This document shows positions 6,562 to 12,567 of a stretch of DNA of 13,943 nucleotides, piece after piece. The position numbers were made by a program, and so were the translations under genes. Source of the stretch: DATJHM01 sp035493895 (GTDB taxonomy: Bacteria > Chloroflexota > Ktedonobacteria > Ktedonobacterales > Ktedonobacteraceae); NCBI GenBank assembly GCA_035493895.1, contig DATJHM010000022.1, positions 1 through 13,943 on the forward strand, read 5' to 3'. A model generated the notes under the pieces. It was not told the origin of the DNA. It did no database searches and saw only the letters and a program-made list of their open reading frames with translations. The first letter of the stretch is position 1, and every line of letters starts with the position of its first letter.

Positions 6562-6598
6562 TACGGTTACACAAAAGAGCGGAGAATGTCGCGTACCT

Positions 6599-7426
6599 AT
6601 GGACCAATTGGAATTAGATCGTCATCACGAATTAGCAGCGTTCTTACGGAGCCGCCGCGCTCGCTTATCGCCAGAACGAGTGGGGTTACCCGGAGGGAAC
6701 CGAAGGCGTACACCGGGTTTACGGCGTGGAGAAGTGGCCATGCTCGCCGGGATCAGCCTTGAGTGGTATACCTGGCTTGAGCAGGGACGGGATATCAACG
6801 TCTCCGTGCAATTGTTGGAAAGTCTGGTGCGAGCGCTGCAACTGGACGCAAACGAACGCACCCATTTATTTCTGCTCGCACTCAGACAACCTCCTCCCGT
6901 GGAGACGTTTTCACCAATGGTGATCAGCCCGACCCTACAAAACTTTCTTGACCAGCTTGAGACCATTCCTGCGGCCATCGTTGATGCTCGTTTGAATGTC
7001 GTTGCGTGGAATACAGCCTTTTGTGCCGTTTTTGGCGACTGTGAAACGAAGTCCGAGCGAGGGCGAAACTTGATCTGGCGCTTATTCACTTCGCCATCTT
7101 TAAATGAGCAGTGGGAGGAACATGCGCGCGTGTATCTGGCGCAATTTCGCGCGGCCTATGGTCGTTTTATTAAAGATCCCTGGTGGGCCACACAAATTGC
7201 TGAATTGAGTCGTATCAGCCCGGAGTTTCGGGAATTATGGGCTGATCATGAGGTGCTCAATGTTCCAGAAGGGCGGAAATCGATGCATCATCCGTTTGTA
7301 GGAGAACTGGCCTTTGATTTTCTCTTGTTCCAGACGGTCGATTCCCCGGATCTTCGGCTGCTGATTCACACTCCGCGTCGCAACACGGGGACTGCCGACA
7401 AAATCGAGCGGCTTCTAGCCTTATAA
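6599..7426 (+). CDS. XRE-type helix-turn-helix regulator with MmyB-like ligand-binding domain
   Basis: This 275-residue protein has two recognisable parts. Residues about 10-80 form an HTH of the HTH_31 type, with the family phrase TPGLRRGEVAMLAGISLEWYTWLEQGRDINVS. Residues about 105-270 form the MmyB-like, PAS-related ligand-binding domain, with LDQLETIPAAIVDARLNVVAWNTAF, the NLIWRLFTSP segment, and the late HPFVGELAFDF. The C-terminal LRLLIHTPRR is also typical. Such regulators are very frequent in Actinobacteria and Chloroflexota and usually sit beside an SDR or other oxidoreductase which they control; the crystallised relative MltR binds fatty acid. Here the divergent neighbour is an SDR, as expected. 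GGAG (6581-6584) is 14 bases before the ATG, a long spacing; an ATG at 6586 is out of frame. It converges on the ADP-ribosylglycohydrolase across 51 bases with no clear terminator. Confidence 0.93.
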   Translation: MDQLELDRHHELAAFLRSRRARLSPERVGLPGGNRRRTPGLRRGEVAMLAGISLEWYTWLEQGRDINVSVQLLESLVRALQLDANERTHLFLLALRQPPPVETFSPMVISPTLQNFLDQLETIPAAIVDARLNVVAWNTAFCAVFGDCETKSERGRNLIWRLFTSPSLNEQWEEHARVYLAQFRAAYGRFIKDPWWATQIAELSRISPEFRELWADHEVLNVPEGRKSMHHPFVGELAFDFLLFQTVDSPDLRLLIHTPRRNTGTADKIERLLAL

Positions 7427-7477
7427 TGGCACGAAAAACCACGCTCCAGACTCATCGGCCACCTTATTTACCCGCTC

Positions 7478-8413
7478 TCAAAGAGGATGCCCCGCTGCCA
7501 GCTGAAAGAGCTGCTCGGCAATATCTTTGATCAGTTGATACTGTGCCAGACGTGCTCTCCATTCATGTGGGATATTCTCCTCACCATAAAATGCGCCTGC
7601 AAGTTGCCCATAAACCGCAGCGGTCGTATCTGCATCATCTCCCAGATTGGCCGCAAGCAAGCACCCATCGCGAAATGTATCGCTATGGAAAAATGCCCAT
7701 AGCGCGGCTTCCAGGGATTTTTTGACGTAGCCCGAGCCCTTGATTGCAGGTGGATTGCGCTCCTTGAATGAGCCAGCGGCAACTTCAGCAATCTCTTGCA
7801 CAAGTGGATAGTCCTGCCAGTAGTTTGTAACAGGGCTATAGAGCTCCGAGAGCAGTGTTTCTTTCCTTTGACCCTGAAGCGCTCCCACAATCAGCCCTCC
7901 AAAATAGCGGCAAGCATCCAGTGCACTCTGAGCCTGATGAGTAGTTCGAGAACTCTCCTCTGACCTTTCAATGGCCTCACGGGGATGGAGAGCGTAGAAC
8001 AGAGGGACAGGCGCAAGCCGCATAATCGACCCATTGCCAGCTGTGAACTGTCCATCAGGACCTGCAAGGGGAATGCCCGTTCGTTCAAACTCTCGTAGGG
8101 ACGAAGAGACCGTTGCGCCAATATCGAAACATCGTCCGTTGCTTGCCATATAGCCCTGATCGCGCCAGCGGATGTAGCGTTCCATCTGGTCGCGGGCGTT
8201 GAAGTCTTTACATTCTATCAGACTGGCAGCAAGACAGAGCGCCATAGAGGTATCGTCAGTCCATTCACCGGGTTTGAGGCGAAATGCGCCACCGCCGATC
8301 ATATCATCAATGGGCGTAAATGATCCTGGTTGCTTGAACTCTAAGGTAGTTCCTACTGCGTCACCCACGGCCAGCCCGAGCAGACTTCCCCGGTAACGTT
8401 CGATGAGTTCCAT
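7478..8413 (-). CDS. ADP-ribosylglycohydrolase family protein (DraG/ARH type)
   Basis: This 311-residue protein has the metal-binding signature of the DraG/ARH fold. The N-terminal GSLLGLAVGDAVGTTLE starts at residue 9, WTDDTSM with Thr52, Asp53 and Asp54 follows, and the C-terminal LGDDADTTAAVYGQLAGAFYG has Asp260 and Asp262. These residues bind the two Mg2+ ions that position ADP-ribose. GNGSIMRLAPVPLFY in the middle is also conserved. The family removes ADP-ribose from proteins, nucleic acids or small molecules in the cytoplasm; whether this member reverses a protein modification or cleaves a small ADP-ribosyl compound cannot be told. No ADP-ribosyltransferase or nitrogenase gene lies in the window, so a nitrogenase-linked role is not supported. 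The start ATG 8413 has AAGGGG 9 bases upstream. The length is normal and the motifs are complete. Confidence 0.93.
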   Translation of the reverse strand: MELIERYRGSLLGLAVGDAVGTTLEFKQPGSFTPIDDMIGGGAFRLKPGEWTDDTSMALCLAASLIECKDFNARDQMERYIRWRDQGYMASNGRCFDIGATVSSSLREFERTGIPLAGPDGQFTAGNGSIMRLAPVPLFYALHPREAIERSEESSRTTHQAQSALDACRYFGGLIVGALQGQRKETLLSELYSPVTNYWQDYPLVQEIAEVAAGSFKERNPPAIKGSGYVKKSLEAALWAFFHSDTFRDGCLLAANLGDDADTTAAVYGQLAGAFYGEENIPHEWRARLAQYQLIKDIAEQLFQLAAGHPL

Positions 8414-8432
8414 GCTTTATTACCCCTTCTTC

Positions 8433-8448
8433 ATGCTTCAGCAAGCAT
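8433..8448 (-). other. Leader hairpin 1 upstream of the ADP-ribosylglycohydrolase gene
   Basis: ATGCTT (8433-8438) and AAGCAT (8443-8448) make a perfect 6-bp stem with a 4-base loop. On the minus strand it ends 19 bases before the start codon, just ahead of the AAGGGG ribosome binding site. Confidence 0.35.
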
Positions 8449-8456
8449 TTTCGCTT

Positions 8457-8479
8457 CTCTGGTAGCTTTACTGCCAGAG
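8457..8479 (-). other. Leader hairpin 2 upstream of the ADP-ribosylglycohydrolase gene
   Basis: CTCTGGTAG (8457-8465) and CTGCCAGAG (8471-8479) pair over 9 positions with one G-T or A-C type mismatch around the 5-base loop CTTTA. It lies 8 bases upstream (minus strand) of hairpin 1, giving two tandem stems in the predicted leader. As DNA it could also be an operator. Confidence 0.4.
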
Positions 8480-8525
8480 TACCATAAAAGCCACTCTCAC
8501 GTCGAGTTTTACCTCGCTTTTCTCC

Positions 8526-8554
8526 TGTATAGATGCCTGCGGAGTCTGTATTAA
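8526..8554 (-). promoter_or_regulatory. Possible promoter of the ADP-ribosylglycohydrolase gene
   Basis: On the minus strand TTAATA (8549-8554) and TATACA (8526-8531) are 17 bases apart, each matching the consensus at four positions. It would give a leader of about 105 bases containing both hairpins. The evidence is weak. Confidence 0.25.
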
Positions 8555-8564
8555 TGGAGAATGC

Positions 8565-8594
8565 TTGTTCAGCAGGTGATCCTGATGCTATACT
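8565..8594 (+). promoter_or_regulatory. Predicted promoter of the second SDR gene
   Basis: TTGTTC (8565-8570) and TATACT (8589-8594) are 18 bases apart, and TGC directly before the -10 gives the extended -10 form. Transcription would begin near 8601, leaving a leader of about 70 bases ahead of the ATG at 8672. Confidence 0.5.
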
Positions 8595-8671
8595 CGAAAG
8601 GAGGAACGTTCGTCATCTCATGGAAGGAGCCGCGAACGCATCCTAAACACTATCTCTAAGGAGCACAAATC

Positions 8672-9469
8672 ATGACAGGAAGAGTCCAGGGCAAAGTTGC
8701 TGTTGTCACAGGTGCAGCCCAGGGCATCGGGCGCGGATGCGCTGAGATGCTTGCGCGTGAAGGGGCACGTGTCATCATCGCCGATCGCCAGCAGGATGCT
8801 GGTCAGGCCGTTGTGACAGGCATCCGCGAGAAGGGCGGCGAGGCGATATTTCAGCAGCTCGATGTGGTCGAAGAGCAGCAGTGTCAACAGGTGATGGACA
8901 TGGCGGTCCAGACCTATGGGCAGCTTGATATTGTCGTCAATAATGCAGGCTGGTACCCGCGTGCGACGCTGGAGGAAACCACCGCAGATTTGTGGGATCA
9001 GATGCTGAATGTGAACCTGCGAGGCGCTTTTTTTTGTTGTAAGTATGCTGTTGCCCATCTGCGTGCGCGTGGCGGAGGAAGCATTATCAATATTGGTTCA
9101 ATCCACGGCCTGCAAGGCGCTCCCAATCTGGTGGCGTATTCCGCCGCCAAGGGTGGCTTGCTCGCTTTAACGCGTACACTGGCAGGAGCTTATGCCCCGG
9201 ACCGTATTCGTGTCAATTATATTATTCCCGGCTGGGTTCTCACAGAAGGAGAGAAGGCTTTACAGAAAGGCCGTGGAATGAGCGAGGAAGACCTTTTGCG
9301 TGTTGGCGAGATGCTCCCACTGGGGCGGCATCAAAGCGTCGAGGATACCGCGTATGCCGTGATCTACCTGGCTTCTGATGAGTCGGCTCAAGTGACAGGA
9401 AGTATTCTGCATCTTGACGCAGGAACGTCAACCCTCCCATTGCCAGCAAGACTCTCAAAAAATGCCTGA
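8672..9469 (+). CDS. SDR family oxidoreductase (glucose/3-oxoacyl-ACP dehydrogenase-like)
   Basis: This 265-residue protein is a complete classical short-chain dehydrogenase. It shows TGAAQGIG (13-20), NNAG (90-93), and the tetrad Asn115, Ser143, Tyr156 and Lys160 in YSAAKGG. Asp38 at the end of the second strand points to NAD(H) rather than NADP(H). The C-terminal VTGSILHLDAG is the usual FabG-like end, followed by an unusual tail of about 15 residues (TSTLPLPARLSKNA). IPGWVLTEGE after the active site is the substrate loop. FabG-like SDRs of this kind act on sugars, alcohols or keto-acyl compounds; the substrate is unknown. AAGGAG (8658-8663) lies 8 bases before the ATG, a strong ribosome binding site. 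It shares a divergent 258-base region with the ADP-ribosylglycohydrolase and appears to be monocistronic, ending at the hairpin at 9601-9627. Confidence 0.93.
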   Translation: MTGRVQGKVAVVTGAAQGIGRGCAEMLAREGARVIIADRQQDAGQAVVTGIREKGGEAIFQQLDVVEEQQCQQVMDMAVQTYGQLDIVVNNAGWYPRATLEETTADLWDQMLNVNLRGAFFCCKYAVAHLRARGGGSIINIGSIHGLQGAPNLVAYSAAKGGLLALTRTLAGAYAPDRIRVNYIIPGWVLTEGEKALQKGRGMSEEDLLRVGEMLPLGRHQSVEDTAYAVIYLASDESAQVTGSILHLDAGTSTLPLPARLSKNA

Positions 9470-9600
9470 CCTGTGTGCATATCCTCTCCAGAAGTGCTGA
9501 AATACGGGGTATCATTGCCACAAAAGAGGTTCATGTGTTCGCTCAATTGTGCTGGAGTGGTATGGATATCATCTGAATAGCGAGGCGTGATCACTTTGAG

Positions 9601-9627
9601 AAGCCATCTTTATGATTGAGATGGCTT
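9601..9627 (+). terminator. Hairpin terminator between the second SDR and the unknown 401-residue gene
   Basis: AAGCCATCT (9601-9609) and AGATGGCTT (9619-9627) form a perfect 9-bp stem with a 9-base loop, followed by TGTGCTTTCT. It is 131 bases after the SDR stop and 52 bases before the next gene. The 210-base gap holds nothing else I can support. Confidence 0.65.
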
Positions 9628-9679
9628 TGTGCTTTCTACACGATACACTGGTAATAGCGAATAAGAGGATGGATCATGT

Positions 9680-10885
9680 ATGCATTTGTCCGCAATGGAG
9701 CGGTTCGTAGAAAAAAGAGAGCACAAGCAGGAATGTCTGGAGGAAACGGGTATGAGAGAAAAAGAAGCGTTCCACCAGCGCCGTAAAGCTGATGATGACC
9801 ACGGCAAAGATGATGGTGGTGACCACGGCACGGAAATGACGCCTCCTCCAATACAGCAGCAATGGCCGCTACTGGGGAAAGAGGTTGTTACTCTGGAAGA
9901 TATCTCAATTGTATCTGGTGCAGGAGCAGAGTCGTTCACTGAGCATGAAAAGCAGGCGCAACGCGAAAAAATTCGCAGCGATTTTCTTGCTCAGCTCTAT
10001 CGCAATGATGGGAGCCATACCCGTGATATACATCACCTTGCTTTCCTGTTGCTCCGGCAGGGGAGAGGTGGGGCCATCGTGGGCAACCCCTTTGCGCGAG
10101 GGCAGGATGGCACGCAACAGGAACTGCCTTACACCGGGCTGGAGGGATACTATGCGGGCTCGGAAAGGACGTCTATACGACCGGGAATGACCAGAGAAGA
10201 GATCCTCCTGGAAGAGGCAAACATCGGAGCACACGTCCTGAAAAATATGAAGAAGGATGCTATTGAACAAAATACATGGCAGCACATTACGCGCGTAAAA
10301 AATGTATTAGACCAGAAGAAAGATGACCTCGAAGCGTTGCGCTGGATTGAGATCGCGTGGAGCGGGGTCGTGAGACGATTGCACGTCAGGGTCTATCAGA
10401 ATCCAGAGTTTGAGCCGACGCTTACCGAGCGCATGGAGCAAGTGAACCACTTCTTAAACGAACGTTCTGCCAGGACGGACGCAGAAAAACAGGCAAAAAC
10501 AGATATGCAGGCAGAATATGAGAGGCTCAAATACGAGTACCAGTGCATGAGTGCGGAAGAGCGCAAGCAGGAAAAGCAAGAGCGGAAGATAAAAGAATGG
10601 ATTCGTGCAGACAGATTAGAGGAGTTTCGCTGCTTTCAAAACGAAACGTACCAGATCCTCGGCAGGACAAGTGAGGGACAATACTTTATTGGTATACAAG
10701 ACGCTTCTCCCAGAGAAGCAACCATCACGGAAACGATCACGTTGCCGAGGACGCTTGATCGCGCTCTGTATCCTCTAACCGTTGTCCACTTCACGCCGGA
10801 GCAACTGGAGGGCTATCTCTCTCTCGTCAAACTGGGGGAAAGAGGCGGTGATCCTCTCACGAGAAGCACGCTGGTCTCTCCTTAA
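9680..10885 (+). CDS. Hypothetical protein, hydrophilic, with Asp/His-rich N-terminus and coiled-coil segment
   Basis: I do not recognise this 401-residue protein. It is hydrophilic, with no signal peptide or membrane segment. The N-terminus is charged, with a striking KADDDHGKDDGGDHGTE (residues 37-52) rich in Asp and His that could bind metal. Residues 110-160 include a Gly-rich GRGGAIVGNPFARGQDG. Helical, charged sequence runs from about 172 to 235, and a probable coiled coil from about 246 to 318 is dense in Glu, Lys, Arg and Gln. A more strand-like C-terminus (YQILGRTSEGQYFIGIQDA) follows. Two starts are plausible: ATG 9680, with GAGGA 10 bases upstream, and ATG 9752 (Met25), with a better GGAGG 8 bases upstream; both keep the Asp/His stretch. 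The frame is open over 1.2 kb with no competing gene, so it is likely real. The terminator upstream separates it from the SDR; its stop overlaps that of cydC on the other strand. Confidence 0.75.
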   Translation: MHLSAMERFVEKREHKQECLEETGMREKEAFHQRRKADDDHGKDDGGDHGTEMTPPPIQQQWPLLGKEVVTLEDISIVSGAGAESFTEHEKQAQREKIRSDFLAQLYRNDGSHTRDIHHLAFLLLRQGRGGAIVGNPFARGQDGTQQELPYTGLEGYYAGSERTSIRPGMTREEILLEEANIGAHVLKNMKKDAIEQNTWQHITRVKNVLDQKKDDLEALRWIEIAWSGVVRRLHVRVYQNPEFEPTLTERMEQVNHFLNERSARTDAEKQAKTDMQAEYERLKYEYQCMSAEERKQEKQERKIKEWIRADRLEEFRCFQNETYQILGRTSEGQYFIGIQDASPREATITETITLPRTLDRALYPLTVVHFTPEQLEGYLSLVKLGERGGDPLTRSTLVSP

Positions 10886-12567
10886 GTGATCAAGATGCGA
10901 TGACAATTGTCCAGCATGAGAATCTCATCGGCCAGATCGAGGTCAGTGAGGCAATGAGTGATCAGCAGGGTTGTGCGGCCAGCGATGAGTGGGCGCAGTT
11001 CGTTCATGATCGCCTGGCCGGTGATGGCGTCCAGGTTGGCGGTAGGTTCGTCGAGGATGAGGATAGGGGTGTTTTTGAGCATGGCACGCGCGATCGCCAG
11101 ACGTTGGCGTTGACCGCCAGAGAGGCGCAGGCCCTGCTCGCCGATCTCTGTATCGTAGCCGCGTGGCAGCGACAGAATGAAGTCGTGGAGATGTGCCTGC
11201 CGCGCTGCCATAATCATCTCATCCTCGTCGGCTGCCGGTCGTGCAATCATGAGATTCTGGCGGATGGTTGTGTTGAAGAGATGTGTATCCTGCGTGACCA
11301 CACTGAACTCCTTGCGCACGTTATCCTGGGGCAGACTGCGCAGTTCCCGTCCCCCGAGGAAAATGTGACCCTCGTCGTAATCCCAGAAGCGCAACAAAAG
11401 ATGAGCGATGGTCGATTTGCCAGCCCCGCTCGGTCCCACCAGCGCAACACATTGCCCTTCCGGTAACGTGAAGCTTACGTCGTCCAGCACATAAGGTTCA
11501 TCGGCCTGATACTGAAAGCAAAGGTGCTCGATGGCGATATCATGACGGGCAGACATGGTCACTGGTTGCACTGGATCGTGCACGGCTGGCTCCGCATCGA
11601 CCAGCGCAAAGAGGCGACGGGCAGCCGTCAGACTGCTACTCATCTGCTGGAATGCTACTGGAAGAGGCAGGACGGCTTCGAAGCTGGCGAGAGTACCCAG
11701 CACCAGCAGTGCCAGAAAGACTCCATTGAGCTCCCCGGCATGCACGAGCGTGATCCCCATAATGAGCATTACCAGCGCGGTTCCGTTCATAAAGAACGAG
11801 CCAAGCGACTCTTGCAGTCCACTGATGGACGCGATCTTCAACTGAGCCGCAATGTAGCGCTGGTTGAGCTCACGAGTTCTCGCTGCCTGTCGGTCTTCCT
11901 GTCCGAAGGCCAGCGTATCAGCCATGCCTTGCAGGCTCTCCACAATATGCGCGTTGAGCGTGGCGCGTGACACCACCACCCGCTCACCTGCCTCTCGACT
12001 GAGGAGATGGGTAAGGAAGGGAATACCGACAGCGGAAAGCAGGAACAGTCCCAGGAAGAGCGAGGCCAGTCGCGGATCGAACGCACCGAAGAAGAACCAC
12101 ATGCCTGCCCCCACCAGAGCCGCGACCAGCGGCGGAGCCAGCACGCGCGCATACACATTTTGTAACGTTTCAATATCGGAGACAATGCGGCTCAGCAGAT
12201 CACCGCTACTGGTCGCAGTATCGATGGGATGAGCGTCGTGTAGCAGGCGCGCTGGAGCAAGTGGTTCGAGTGCGCTGTAAAACCAGACGCGTAGACGTGC
12301 CAGCAGGCGAAACGTCGCATTGTGCGTCACGAGCCGTTCGGCATAGCGCAGCAATCCGCGTGCAATGCCGAAGAAACGTACGCCGACGATCGCAACACTC
12401 AGGGCCGCAATCGAAGGGTGCAGCGCCGCTTCGGAGATCAGGTAGGCTGAGGTGGTTATCAGTCCAATGCCGCTTGCGACCGTTGCCGCGCCGAGCAGCG
12501 CGGCAACGAGCATCCAGCCAGTGATAGGCCGTGCCAGTTTTATCAGACGCCAGAAGGTGCCGTTCAT
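10882..12567 (-). CDS. cydC: Thiol reductant ABC exporter subunit CydC
   Basis: This 561-residue half transporter has an N-terminal six-helix membrane domain (about 1-320), opening FWRLIKLARPITGWMLVAALLG and containing the CydC phrase VGVRFFGIARGLLRYAERLVTHNATFRLLARLRVWFY. A complete nucleotide-binding domain follows: Walker A GPSGAGKS (378-385), Q-loop Gln426, signature LSGGQ (483-487), Walker B ILILDEP (502-508) and H-loop His538. With CydD it forms the inner-membrane heterodimer required for assembly of cytochrome bd; cysteine and glutathione export and, more recently, heme transport have been reported for it. The C-terminus is short: only 23 residues follow the H-loop, lacking the usual G-x-I-x-x-x-G-T-H-x-x-L tail seen in the partner. 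The start overlaps the cydD stop as ATGA (12564-12567), with GAGAGGA about 10 bases upstream, implying translational coupling. The stop lies in a TTAA shared with the convergent gene. Confidence 0.92.
   Translation of the reverse strand: MNGTFWRLIKLARPITGWMLVAALLGAATVASGIGLITTSAYLISEAALHPSIAALSVAIVGVRFFGIARGLLRYAERLVTHNATFRLLARLRVWFYSALEPLAPARLLHDAHPIDTATSSGDLLSRIVSDIETLQNVYARVLAPPLVAALVGAGMWFFFGAFDPRLASLFLGLFLLSAVGIPFLTHLLSREAGERVVVSRATLNAHIVESLQGMADTLAFGQEDRQAARTRELNQRYIAAQLKIASISGLQESLGSFFMNGTALVMLIMGITLVHAGELNGVFLALLVLGTLASFEAVLPLPVAFQQMSSSLTAARRLFALVDAEPAVHDPVQPVTMSARHDIAIEHLCFQYQADEPYVLDDVSFTLPEGQCVALVGPSGAGKSTIAHLLLRFWDYDEGHIFLGGRELRSLPQDNVRKEFSVVTQDTHLFNTTIRQNLMIARPAADEDEMIMAARQAHLHDFILSLPRGYDTEIGEQGLRLSGGQRQRLAIARAMLKNTPILILDEPTANLDAITGQAIMNELRPLIAGRTTLLITHCLTDLDLADEILMLDNCHRILIT

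Noticed and set aside
8620..8646. An 8-codon open frame (MEGAANAS) in the leader of the second SDR
   Set aside because: The nearest ribosome-binding-like AAGGAGG is about 15 bases away and may lie outside the transcript, and the peptide shows no attenuator-type codon run.
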